Below, one piece after another: positions 44,698-57,435 of a stretch of DNA of 64,000 bases. The first letter of the stretch is position 1. Every line of letters begins with the position of its first letter. Under the pieces are notes generated by a model. That model made no database searches, was not told the origin of the DNA, and worked only from the letters and a program-made list of their open reading frames with translations. Both the position numbers and the translations under genes were made by a program. This DNA is from Apostichopus japonicus (Eukaryota > Echinodermata > Holothuroidea > Aspidochirotida > Stichopodidae). The DNA lies in assembly GCF_037975245.1 (NCBI RefSeq), contig NC_092576.1, forward strand, positions 20,895,611 through 20,959,610. The letters run 5' to 3'.

Positions 44698-46655
44698 GGA
44701 ACATTCGATTGATCGGTACCGCACATTCGATTGATCGGAACGGAACATTCGATTCATCGGTACCGCACATTCGATTGATCGAAACGGAACATTCGATTGA
44801 TCGGTACCGCACATTCGTTTGATCGGTACCGCACATTCGATTGATCGGTACCGCACATTCGATTGATCGGTACTGCACATTCGCTTGATCGGTACTGCAC
44901 ATTCGATTGATCGGTTCCGCACATTCGATTGATCGGTACCGCACATTCGATTGATCGGTACCGCACATTCGATTGATCCGTACCGCACATTCGATTGATC
45001 GGTCACGCACATTCGCTTGATCGGTACGGAACATTCCTTTGATCGGTACCGCACATTCGATTGATCGGTACGGAACATTCGATTGATCGGTAAGGAACAT
45101 TCGATTGATCGGTACTGCACATTCGATTGATCGGTACCGCACATTCGATTGATCGGAACCGCACATTCGATTGATCGGTACGGAACATTCGATTGATCGG
45201 TACCGCACATTCGATTGATCGGTACCGCACATTCGATTGATCGGTACGGAACATTCGATTGATCGGTACCGCACATTCGATTGATCCGTACCGCACATTC
45301 GATTGAGCGGTACCGCACATTCGATTGATCGGTACGGAACATTCGTTTGATCGGTACCGCACATTCGATTGATCGGTACCGCACATTCGATTGATCGGTA
45401 CTGCACATTCGATTGATCGGTACTGCACATTCGATTGATCGGTACCGAACATTCGATTGATCGGTACCGCACATTCGATTGATCGGTACCGCACATTCGA
45501 TTGATCGGAACGGAACATTCGTTTGATCGGTACCGCACATTCGATTGATCGGTACCGCACATTCGATTGATCGGTACGGAACATTCGTTTGATCGGTACC
45601 GCACATTCGATTGATCGGTACCGCACATTCGATTGATCGGTCACGCACATTCGATTGATCGGTACGGAACATTCGTTTGATCGGTATCGCACATTCGATT
45701 GATCGGTACGGAACATTCGATTGATCGGTAAGGAACATTCGATTGATCGGTACCGCACATTCGATTGATCGGTACGGAACATTCGATTGATCGGTAAGGA
45801 ACATTCGATTGATCGGTACTGCACATTCGATTGATCGGTACCGCACATTCGATTGATCGGAACCGCACATTCGATTGATCGGTACGGAACATTCGATTGA
45901 TCGGTACCGCACATTCGATTGATCGGTACCGCACATTCGATTGATCGGTACGGAACATTCGATTGATCGGTACCGCACATTCGATTGATCCGTACCGCAC
46001 ATTCGATTGAGCGGTACCGCACATTCGATTGATCGGTACGGAACATTCGTTTGATCGGTACCGCACATTCGATTGATCGGTACCGCACATTCGATTGATC
46101 GGTACTGCACATTCGATTGATCGGTACTGCACATTCGATTGATCGGTACCGAACATTCGATTGATCGGTACCGCACATTCGATTGATCGGTACCGCACAT
46201 TCGATTGATCGGAACGGAACATTCGTTTGATCGGTACCGCACATTCGATTGATCGGTACCGCACATTCGATTGATCGGTACGGAACATTCGTTTGATCGG
46301 TACCGCACATTCGATTGATCGGTACCGCACATTCGATTGATCGGTCACGCACATTCGATTGATCGGTACGGAACATTCGTTTGATCGGTATCGCACATTC
46401 GATTGATCGGTACGGAACATTCGATTGATCGGTAAGGAACATTCGATTGATCGGTACCGCACATTCGATTGATCGGTACGGAACATTCGATTGATCGGTA
46501 AGGAACATTCGATTAATCGGTACTGCACATTCGATTGATCGGTACCGCACATTCGATTGATCGGTACCGCACATTCGATTGATCGGTACGGAACATTCGT
46601 TTGATCGGTACCGCACATTCGATTGATCGGTACCGCACATTCGATTGATCGGTAC
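44698..46655. repeat. 2,222-bp (101-monomer) tandem duplication, first copy
   Basis: The variant order of 44,698-46,655 repeats at 46,920-48,877. Markers GATTCATCGG, GAAACGGAAC, CGCTTG, GGTTCCGCAC and CATTCCTTTG appear at the same relative places. The two copies are separated by a run of perfect consensus monomers (46,612-46,919). Confidence 0.87.
45061..46565. repeat. 704-bp tandem module, second occurrence
   Basis: Same module as 19,840-21,344 at +25,221 bp. GGTCACGCAC markers start at 45,637 and 46,341, exactly 704 bp apart. Confidence 0.85.
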
Positions 46656-46919
46656 CGCACATTCGATTGATCGGTACCGCACATTCGATTGATCGGTACC
46701 GCACATTCGATTGATCGGTACCGCACATTCGATTGATCGGTACCGCACATTCGATTGATCGGTACCGCACATTCGATTGATCGGTACCGCACATTCGATT
46801 GATCGGTACCGCACATTCGATTGATCGGTACCGCACATTCGATTGATCGGTACCGCACATTCGATTGATCGGTACCGCACATTCGATTGATCGGTACCGC
46901 ACATTCGATTGATCGGTAC
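46612..46919. repeat. Run of 14 perfect consensus monomers at a duplication junction
   Basis: 308 bp. The left flank (GGAACATTCGTTTG, from 46,590) is that of ~21.39 kb. The right flank (GGAAC at 46,920, then GATTCATCGG) is that of 44,698. The run is therefore the junction of the 2,222-bp tandem duplication. Confidence 0.93.
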
Positions 46920-48877
46920 GGAACATTCGATTGATCGGTACCGCACATTCGATTGATCGGAACGGAACATTCGATTCATCGGTACCGCACATTCGATTGA
47001 TCGAAACGGAACATTCGATTGATCGGTACCGCACATTCGTTTGATCGGTACCGCACATTCGATTGATCGGTACCGCACATTCGATTGATCGGTACTGCAC
47101 ATTCGCTTGATCGGTACTGCACATTCGATTGATCGGTTCCGCACATTCGATTGATCGGTACCGCACATTCGATTGATCGGTACCGCACATTCGATTGATC
47201 CGTACCGCACATTCGATTGATCGGTCACGCACATTCGCTTGATCGGTACGGAACATTCCTTTGATCGGTACCGCACATTCGATTGATCGGTACGGAACAT
47301 TCGATTGATCGGTAAGGAACATTCGATTGATCGGTACTGCACATTCGATTGATCGGTACCGCACATTCGATTGATCGGAACCGCACATTCGATTGATCGG
47401 TACGGAACATTCGATTGATCGGTACCGCACATTCGATTGATCGGTACCGCACATTCGATTGATCGGTACGGAACATTCGATTGATCGGTACCGCACATTC
47501 GATTGATCCGTACCGCACATTCGATTGAGCGGTACCGCACATTCGATTGATCGGTACGGAACATTCGTTTGATCGGTACCGCACATTCGATTGATCGGTA
47601 CCGCACATTCGATTGATCGGTACTGCACATTCGATTGATCGGTACTGCACATTCGATTGATCGGTACCGAACATTCGATTGATCGGTACCGCACATTCGA
47701 TTGATCGGTACCGCACATTCGATTGATCGGAACGGAACATTCGTTTGATCGGTACCGCACATTCGATTGATCGGTACCGCACATTCGATTGATCGGTACG
47801 GAACATTCGTTTGATCGGTACCGCACATTCGATTGATCGGTACCGCACATTCGATTGATCGGTCACGCACATTCGATTGATCGGTACGGAACATTCGTTT
47901 GATCGGTATCGCACATTCGATTGATCGGTACGGAACATTCGATTGATCGGTAAGGAACATTCGATTGATCGGTACCGCACATTCGATTGATCGGTACGGA
48001 ACATTCGATTGATCGGTAAGGAACATTCGATTGATCGGTACTGCACATTCGATTGATCGGTACCGCACATTCGATTGATCGGAACCGCACATTCGATTGA
48101 TCGGTACGGAACATTCGATTGATCGGTACCGCACATTCGATTGATCGGTACCGCACATTCGATTGATCGGTACGGAACATTCGATTGATCGGTACCGCAC
48201 ATTCGATTGATCCGTACCGCACATTCGATTGAGCGGTACCGCACATTCGATTGATCGGTACGGAACATTCGTTTGATCGGTACCGCACATTCGATTGATC
48301 GGTACCGCACATTCGATTGATCGGTACTGCACATTCGATTGATCGGTACTGCACATTCGATTGATCGGTACCGAACATTCGATTGATCGGTACCGCACAT
48401 TCGATTGATCGGTACCGCACATTCGATTGATCGGAACGGAACATTCGTTTGATCGGTACCGCACATTCGATTGATCGGTACCGCACATTCGATTGATCGG
48501 TACGGAACATTCGTTTGATCGGTACCGCACATTCGATTGATCGGTACCGCACATTCGATTGATCGGTCACGCACATTCGATTGATCGGTACGGAACATTC
48601 GTTTGATCGGTATCGCACATTCGATTGATCGGTACGGAACATTCGATTGATCGGTAAGGAACATTCGATTGATCGGTACCGCACATTCGATTGATCGGTA
48701 CGGAACATTCGATTGATCGGTAAGGAACATTCGATTAATCGGTACTGCACATTCGATTGATCGGTACCGCACATTCGATTGATCGGTACCGCACATTCGA
48801 TTGATCGGTACGGAACATTCGTTTGATCGGTACCGCACATTCGATTGATCGGTACCGCACATTCGATTGATCGGTAC
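46920..48877. repeat. 2,222-bp tandem duplication, second copy
   Basis: Second copy of 44,698-46,655. It ends near 48,877, where the sequence jumps to the pattern of 43,312 (GGTACAGAAC). Confidence 0.87.
47283..48787. repeat. 704-bp tandem module, third occurrence
   Basis: Markers start at 47,859 and 48,563 (704 bp apart). This occurrence came from the 2,222-bp tandem duplication of the previous one. Confidence 0.85.
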
Positions 48878-51066
48878 AGAACATTCGATTGACCGGTTCC
48901 GCACATTCGATTGATCGATACGGAACATTCGAGTGATCGGTACCCCACATTCGATTGATCCGTACCGCACATTCGATTGAGCGGTACTGCACATTCGATT
49001 GATCGGTCACGCACATTCGATTGATCGGTACGGAACATTCGTTTGATCGGTACCGCACATTCGATTGATCGGTACGGAACATTCGATTGATCGGTAAGGA
49101 ACATTCGATTGATCGGTACCGCACATTCGCTTGATCGGTACCGCACATTCGATTGATCGGAACGGAACATTCGATTGATCGGTACCGCACATTCGATTGA
49201 TCGGTACCGCACATTCGATTGATCGGTCACGCACATTCGATTGATCGGTACCGCACATTCGATTGATCGGTACCGCACATTCGATTGATCGGTACCGCAC
49301 ATTCGATTGATCGGTACGGAACATTCGATTGATCGGTACCGCACATTCGATTGATCGGAACGGAACATTCGATTGATCGGTACCGCACATTCGATTGATC
49401 CGTACCGCACATTCGATTGATCGGTACCGCACATTCGATTGATCGGTACGGAACATTCGATTGATCGGTACTGCACATTCGATTGATCGGTACCGCACAT
49501 TCGATTGATCGGTACCGCACATTCGATTGATCGGAACGGAACATTCGATTGATCGGTACCGCATATTCGATTGATCCGTACGGCACATTCGATTGATCGG
49601 TCACTCACATTCGATTGATCGGTACGGAACATTCGTTTGATCGGTACCGCACATTCGATTGATCGGTATGGAACATTCGATTGATCGGTAAGGAACATTC
49701 GATTGATCGGTACCGCACATTCGATTGATCCGTACCGCACATTCGATTGATCGGTCACGCACATTCGATTGATCGGTACGGAACATTCGTGTGATCGGTA
49801 CCGCACATTCGATTGATCGGTACGGAACATTCGATTGATCTGTAAGGAACATTCGATTGATCGGTACTGCACATTCGATTGATCGGTACCGCACATTCGA
49901 TTGATCGGTACCGCACATTCGATTGATCGGTACCGCACATTCGATTGATCGGTACCGCACATTCGATTGATCGGTACCGCACATTCGATTGATCGGTACC
50001 GCACATTCGATTGATCGGTACCGCACATTCGATTGATCGGTACCGCACATTCGATTGATCGGTACCGCACATTCGATTGATCGGTACCGCACATTCGATT
50101 GATCGGTACCGCACATTCGATTGATCGGTACGGAACATTCGATTCATCGGTACCGCACATTCGATTGATCGGAACGGAACATTCGATTCATCGGTACCGC
50201 ACATTCGATTGATCGAAACGGAACATTCGATTGATCGGTACCGCACATTCGTTTGATCGGTACCGCACATTCGATTGATCGGTACCGCACATTCGATTGA
50301 TCGGTACTGCACATTCGCTTGATCGGTACTGCACATTCGATTGATCGGTTCCGCACATTCGATTGATCGGTACCGCACATTCGATTGATCGGTACCGCAC
50401 ATTCGATTGATCCGTACCGCACATTCGATTGATCGGTCACGCACATTCGCTTGATCGGTACGGAACATTCCTTTGATCGGTACCGCACATTCGATTGATC
50501 GGTACGGAACATTCGATTGATCGGTAAGGAACATTCGATTGATCGGTACTGCACATTCGATTGATCGGTACCGCACATTCGATTGATCGGAACCGCACAT
50601 TCGATTGATCGGTACGGAACATTCGATTGATCGGTACCGCACATTCGATTGATCGGTACCGCACATTCGATTGATCGGTACGGAACATTCGATTGATCGG
50701 TACCGCACATTCGATTGATCCGTACCGCACATTCGATTGAGCGGTACCGCACATTCGATTGATCGGTACGGAACATTCGTTTGATCGGTACCGCACATTC
50801 GATTGATCGGTACCGCACATTCGATTGATCGGTACTGCACATTCGATTGATCGGTACCGCACATTCGATTGATCGGTACCGAACATTCGATTGATCGGTA
50901 CCGCACATTCGATTGATCGGTACCGCACATTCGATTGATCGGAACGGAACATTCGTTTGATCGGTACCGCACATTCGATTGATCGGTACCGCACATTCGA
51001 TTGATCGGTACGGAACATTCGTTTGATCGGTACCGCACATTCGATTGATCGGTACCGCACATTCGA
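48878..51066. repeat. Dispersed copy of 43.31-45.63 kb with a 132-bp deletion
   Basis: Matches 43,312 onward at 5,566 bp (GTACAGAAC, TTCGAGTG, GGTACCCCAC, GGTCACTCAC, GGTATGGAAC all in order). From about 49,755 it matches at 5,434 bp. The 132-bp difference is six monomers and lies between two GGTCACGCACATTCG contexts that are separate in the source. Private changes include GACCGG near 48,893 and GATCGATACGG near 48,917. Confidence 0.83.
49890..50131. repeat. Run of 11 perfect consensus monomers
   Basis: Counterpart of 44,456-44,697 at 5,434 bp, without the 44,645 variant. The right-flank monomer at 50,132 carries ATTCATCGG. Confidence 0.95.
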
Positions 51067-52166
51067 TTGATCGGTACCGCACATTCGATTGATCGGTACC
51101 GCACATTCGATTGATCGGTACCGCACATTCGATTGATCGGTACCGCACATTCGATTGATCGGTACCGCACATTCGATTGATCGGTACCGCACATTCGATT
51201 GATCGGTACCGCACATTCGATTGATCGGTACGGAACATTCGATTGATCGGTACCGCACATTCGATTGATCGGAACGGAACATTCGATTCATCGGTACCGC
51301 ACATTCGATTGATCGAAACGGAACATTCGATTGATCGGTACCGCACATTCGTTTGATCGGTACCGCACATTCGATTGATCGGTACCGCACATTCGATTGA
51401 TCGGTACTGCACATTCGCTTGATCGGTACTGCACATTCGATTGATCGGTTCCGCACATTCGATTGATCGGTACCGCACATTCGATTGATCGGTACCGCAC
51501 ATTCGATTGATCCGTACCGCACATTCGATTGATCGGTCACGCACATTCGCTTGATCGGTACGGAACATTCCTTTGATCGGTACCGCACATTCGATTGATC
51601 GGTACGGAACATTCGATTGATCGGTAAGGAACATTCGATTGATCGGTACTGCACATTCGATTGATCGGTACCGCACATTCGATTGATCGGAACCGCACAT
51701 TCGATTGATCGGTACGGAACATTCGATTGATCGGTACCGCACATTCGATTGATCGGTACCGCACATTCGATTGATCGGTACGGAACATTCGATTGATCGG
51801 TACCGCACATTCGATTGATCCGTACCGCACATTCGATTGAGCGGTACCGCACATTCGATTGATCGGTACGGAACATTCGTTTGATCGGTACCGCACATTC
51901 GATTGATCGGTACCGCACATTCGATTGATCGGTACTGCACATTCGATTGATCGGTACTGCACATTCGATTGATCGGTACCGAACATTCGATTGATCGGTA
52001 CCGCACATTCGATTGATCGGTACCGCACATTCGATTGATCGGAACGGAACATTCGTTTGATCGGTACCGCACATTCGATTGATCGGTACCGCACATTCGA
52101 TTGATCGGTACGGAACATTCGTTTGATCGGTACCGCACATTCGATTGATCGGTACCGCACATTCGA
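50132..52166. repeat. 1,100-bp (50-monomer) tandem duplication
   Basis: 50,132 to ~51,066 and 51,232 to ~52,166 share the order GATTCATCGG, GAAACGG, CGCTTG, GGTTCCG, GATCCG, GGTCACGCACATTCGCTTG, CATTCCTTTG, GAGCGG. Only a few single-base differences were seen, for example CCGCAC versus CTGCAC near 50,867/51,967. The copies are separated by nine perfect consensus monomers (51,034-51,231). Confidence 0.85.
51034..51231. repeat. Run of 9 perfect consensus monomers at a duplication junction
   Basis: 198 bp. The left flank (GTTTG monomer at 51,012) follows the ~47.8-kb pattern and the right flank follows the 50,132 pattern. This is the junction of the 1,100-bp tandem duplication. Confidence 0.93.
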
Positions 52167-53099
52167 TTGATCGGTCACGCACATTCGATTGATCGGTACG
52201 GAACATTCGTTTGATCGGTATCGCACATTCGATTGATCGGTACGGAACATTCGATTGATCGGTAAGGAACATTCGATTGATCGGTACCGCACATTCGATT
52301 GATCGGTACGGAACATTCGATTGATCGGTAAGGAACATTCGATTGATCGGTACTGCACATTCGATTGATCGGTACCGCACATTCGATTGATCGGAACCGC
52401 ACATTCGATTGATCGGTACGATACATTCGATTGATCGGTACCGCACATTCGATTGATCGGTACCGCACATTCGATTGATCGGTACGGAACATTCGATTGA
52501 TCGGTACCGCACATTCGATTGATCCGTACCGCACATTCGATTGAGCGGTACCGCACATTCGATTGATCGGTACGGAACATTCGTTTGATCGGTACCGCAC
52601 ATTCGATTGATCGGTACCGCACATTCGATTGATCGGTACTGCACATTCGATTGATCGGTACTGCACATTCGATTGATCGGTACCGAACATTCGATTGATC
52701 GGTACCGCACATTCGATTGATCGGTACCGCACATTCGATTGATCGGAACGGAACATTCGTTTGATCGGTACCGCACATTCGATTGATCGGTACCGCACAT
52801 TCGATTGATCGGTACGGAACATTCGTTTGATCGGTACCGCACATTCGATTGATCGGTACCGCACATTCGATTGATCGGTCACGCACATTCGATTGATCGG
52901 TACGGAACATTCGTTTGATCGGTATCGCACATTCGATTGATCGGTACGGAACATTCGATTGATCGGTAAGGAACATTCGATTGATCGGTACCGCACATTC
53001 GATTGATCGGTACGGAACATTCGATTGATCGGTAAGGAACATTCGATTAATCGGTACTGCACATTCGATTGATCGGTACCGCACATTCGATTGATCGGT
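51595..53099. repeat. 704-bp tandem module, fourth occurrence
   Basis: Markers start at 52,171 and 52,875 (704 bp apart). The flank to ~53.53 kb matches ~21.78 kb at +31,755 bp, including GATAGGAACGG near 53,426 and ATTGGTACC near 53,490. This is the only later place that preserves the right end of U1. Confidence 0.85.
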
Positions 53100-53529
53100 A
53101 CCGCACATTCGATTGATCGGTACGGAACATTCGTTTGATCGGTACCGCACATTCGATTGATCGGTACCGCACATTCGATTGATCGGTACTGCACATTCGA
53201 TTGATCGGTAAGGAACATTCGATTGATCGGTACCGAACATTCGATTGATCGGTACCGCACATTCGATTGATCGGTACCGCACATTCGATTGATCGGAACG
53301 GAACATTCGATTGATCGGTACCGCACATTCGATTGATCGAAACGGAAAATTCGATTGATCGGTACCGCACATTCGTTTGATCGGTACCGCACATTCGATT
53401 GATCGGTACCGCACATTCGATTGATAGGAACGGAACATTCGATTGATCGGTACCGCACATTCGATTGATCGAAACGGAACATTCGATTGATTGGTACCGC
53501 ACATTCGTTTGATCGGTACCGCACATTCG

Positions 53530-55269
53530 ATTGATCGGTACCGCACATTCGATTGATCGGTACTGCACATTCGATTGATCGGTACTGCACATTCGATTGA
53601 TCGGTTCCGCACATTCGATTGATCGGTACCGCACATTCGATTGATCGGTACCGCACATTCGATTGATCCGTACCGCACATTCGCTTGATCGGTACGGAAC
53701 ATTCGTTTGATCGGTACCGCACATTCGATTAATCGGTACGGAACATTAGATTGATCGGTACGGAACATTCGATTGATCGGTACCGCACATTCGATTGATC
53801 GGTACCGCACATTCGATTGATCGGAACCGCACATTCGATTGATCGGTACCGCACATTCGATTGATCGGTACAGAACATTCGATTGATCGGTTCCGCACAT
53901 TCGATTGATCGGTACGGAACATTCGATTGATCGGTACCGCACATTCGATTGATCCGTACCGCACATTCGATTGAGCGGTACCGCACATTCGATTGATCGG
54001 TCACGCACATTCGATTGATCGGTACGGAACATTCGTTTGATCGGTACCGCACATTCGATTGATCGGTACGGAACATTCGATTGATCGGTAAGGAACATTC
54101 GATTGATCGGTACCGCACATTCGATTGATCGGTACCGCACATTCGATTGATCGGAACGGAACATTCGATTGATCGGTACCGCACATTCGATTGATCGGTA
54201 CCGCACATTCGATTGATCGGTCACGCACATTCGATTGATCGGTACCGCACATTCGATTGATCGGTACCGCACATTCGATTGATCGGTAAGGAACATTCGA
54301 TTGATCGGTACCGCACATTCGATTGATCGGTACGGAACATTCGATTGATCGGTAAGGAACATTCGATTAATCGGTACTGCACATTCGATTGATCGGTACC
54401 GCACATTCGATTGATCGGTACCGCACATTCGATTGATCGGTACGGAACATTCGTTTGATCGGTACCGCACATTCGATTGATCGGTACCGCACATTCGATT
54501 GATCCGTACTGCACATTCGATTGATCGGTACTGCACATTCGATTGATCGGTACCGCACATTCGATTGATCGGTACCGCACATTCGATTGATCGGTACTGC
54601 ACATTCGATTGATCGGTACTGCACATTCGATTGATCGGTTCCGCACATTCGATTGATCGGTACCGCACATTCGATTGATCGGTACCGCACATTCGATTGA
54701 TCCGTACCGCACATTCGCTTGATCGGTACGGAACATTCGTTTGATCGGTACCGCACATTCGATTAATCGGTACGGAACATTAGATTGATCGGTACGGAAC
54801 ATTCGATTGATCGGTACCGCACATTCGATTGATCGGTACCGCACATTCCATTGATCGGAACCGCACATTCGATTGATCGGTACCGCACATTCGATTGATC
54901 GGTACAGAACATTCGATTGATCGGTTCCGCACATTCGATTGATCGGTACGGAACATTCGATTGATCGGTACCGCACATTCGATTGATCCGTACCGCACAT
55001 TCGATTGAGCGGTACCGCACATTCGATTGATCGGTCACGCACATTCGATTGATCGGTACGGAACATTCGTTTGATCGGTACCGCACATTCGATTGATCGG
55101 TACGGAACATTCGATTGATCGGTAAGGAACATTCGATTGATCGGTACCGCACATTCGATTGATCGGTACCGCACATTCGATTGATCGGAACGGAACATTC
55201 GATTGATCGGTACCGCACATTCGATTGATCGGTACCGCACATTCGATTGATCGGTACGGAACATTCGAT
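53530..55269. repeat. 1,034-bp (47-monomer) quasi-tandem duplication
   Basis: 53,530-54,235 is repeated at 54,564-55,269 (GGTTCCG, CGCTTG, ATTAATCGG, ATTAGATTG, GGTACAGAAC, GAGCGG and GGTCACGCAC in the same order). A third, partial copy of the end of this unit follows at 1,056 bp, with GGTCACGCAC near 54,000, 55,034 and 56,090. The unit itself resembles 43.0-43.7 kb at 10,560 bp. Confidence 0.82.
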
Positions 55270-57127
55270 TGATCGGTAAGGAACATTCGATTAATCGGTA
55301 CTGCACATTCGATTGATCGGTACCGCACATTCGATTGATCGGTACCGCACATTCGATTGATCGGTACGGAACATTCGTTTGATCGGTACCGCACATTCGA
55401 TTGATCGGTACCGCACATTCGATTGATCGGTACTGCACATTCGATTGATCGGTACTGCACATTCGATTGATCGGTACCGAACATTCGATTGATCGGTACC
55501 GCACATTCGATTGATCGGTACCGCACATTCGATTGATCGGAACGGAACATTCGATTGATCGGTACCGCACATTCGATTGATCGGAACGGAACATTCGATT
55601 GATCGGTACCGCACATTCGATTGATCGAAACGGAAAATTCGATTGATCGGTACCGCACATTCGTTTGATCGGTACCGCACATTCGATTGATCGGTACCGC
55701 ACATTCGATTGATCGGAACGGAACATTCGATTGATCGGTACCGCACATTCGATTGATCGAAACGGAACATTCGATTGATCGGTACCGCACATTTGTTTGA
55801 TCGGTACCGCACATTCGATTGATCGGTACCGCACATTCGATTGATCGGTACTGCATATTCGATTGATCGGTACTGCACATTCGATTGATCGGTACCGCAC
55901 ATTCGATTGATCGGAACCGCACATTCGATTGATCGGTACCGCACATTCGATTGATCGGTACAGAACATTCGATTGATCGGTTCCGCACATTCGATTGATC
56001 GGTACGGAACATTCGATTGATCGGTACCGCACATTCGATTGATCCGTACCGCACATTCGATTGAGCGGTACCGCACATTCGATTGATCGGTCACGCACAT
56101 TCGATTGATCCGTACGGAACATTCGTTTGATCGGTATCGCACATTCGATTGATCGGTACGGAACATTCGATTGATCGGTAAGGAACATTCGATTGATCGG
56201 TACCGCACATTCGATTGATCGGTACCGCACATTCGATTGATCGGTACCGCACATTCGATTGATCGGTACCGCACATTCGATTGATCGGTACCGCACATTC
56301 GATTGATCGGTCACGCACATTCGATTGATCGGTACCGCACATTCGATTGATCGGTACCGCACATTCGATTGATCGGTACCGCACATTCGATTGATCGGTA
56401 CGGAACATTCGATTGATCGGTACCGCACATTCGATTGATCGGTACTGCACATTCGATTGATCGGTACCGCACATTCGATTGATCCGTACCGAACATTCGA
56501 TTGATCGGTACGGAAAATTCGATTGATCGGAACGGAACATTCGATTGATCGGTACCGCACATTCGATTGATCGGTACCGCACATTCGATTGATCGGTACC
56601 GCACATTCGATTGATCGGTACCGCACATTCGATTGATCGGAACGGAACATTCGATTGATCGGTACCGCATATTCGATTGATCCGTACGGAACATTCGATT
56701 GATCGGTCACTCACATTCAATTGATCGGTACGGAACATTCGTTTGATCGGTACCGCACATTCGATTGATCGGTATGGAACATTCGATTGATCGGTAAGGA
56801 ACATTCGATTGATCGGTACCGCACATTCGATTGATCCGTACCGCACATTCGATTGATCGGTCACGCACATTCGATTGATCGGTAAGGAACATTCGATTGA
56901 TCGGTACCGCACATTCGATTGATCGGAACGGAACATTCGATTGATCGGTACCGCACATTCGCTTGATCCGTACCGCACATTCGATTGATCGGTCACGCAC
57001 ATTCGATTGATCGGTACGGAACATTCGTGTGATCGGTACCGCACATTCGATTGATCGGTACGGAACATTCGATTGATCTGTAAGGAACATTCGATTGATC
57101 GGTACTGCACATTCGATTGATCGGTAC

Positions 57128-57435
57128 CGCACATTCGATTGATCGGTACCGCACATTCGATTGATCGGTACCGCACATTCGATTGATCGGTACCGCACAT
57201 TCGATTGATCGGTATGGCACATTCGATTGATCGGTACCACACATTCGATTGATCGGTACCGCACATTCGATTGATCGGTACCGCACATTCGATTGATCGG
57301 TACCGCACATTCGATTGATCGGTACCGCACATTCGATTGATCGGTACCGCACATTCGATTGATCGGTACCGCACATTCGATTGATCGGTACCGCACATTC
57401 GATTGATCGGTACCGCACATTCGATTGATCGGTAC
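57128..57435. repeat. Run of 14 consensus monomers with two variants
   Basis: Same flanks as the 19.2-kb run but three monomers longer, with a variant GGTATGGCAC near 57,211 and GGTACCACAC near 57,233. It shows length variation of the same tract between copies. Confidence 0.9.

Larger units (their letters stand above)
37744..45157. repeat. 7,414-bp tandem duplication, second copy
   Basis: Directly abuts the first copy. The junction lies in 37,695-37,745: sequence on the left follows the pattern of ~19.9 kb, and on the right it follows ~12.5/30.3 kb. After 45,157 the sequence resumes the ~19.9-kb pattern, as expected for a simple tandem duplication inside U2. Changes seen only here include CGATGGATCGG at 44,248 and CGATTCATCGG at 44,645. 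Confidence 0.88.
21781..46650. repeat. Higher-order block copy U2, with an internal 7.4-kb duplication
   Basis: This span repeats the order of U1. To ~37.74 kb it matches U1 at 18,005 falling to 17,807 bp. From ~37.74 kb to ~46.65 kb it matches U1 at 25,221 bp, which is 17,807 + 7,414. It therefore equals U1 with a 7,414-bp tandem duplication added and three deletions: 66 bp near 24.74 kb, 88 bp near 26.18 kb and 44 bp near 27.58 kb. Each deletion removes whole monomers and lies between matching flanking variants. The first ~250 bp (21.78-22.03 kb) look more like ~7.86 kb than ~3.78 kb, so the boundary is a mosaic. Confidence 0.85.
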
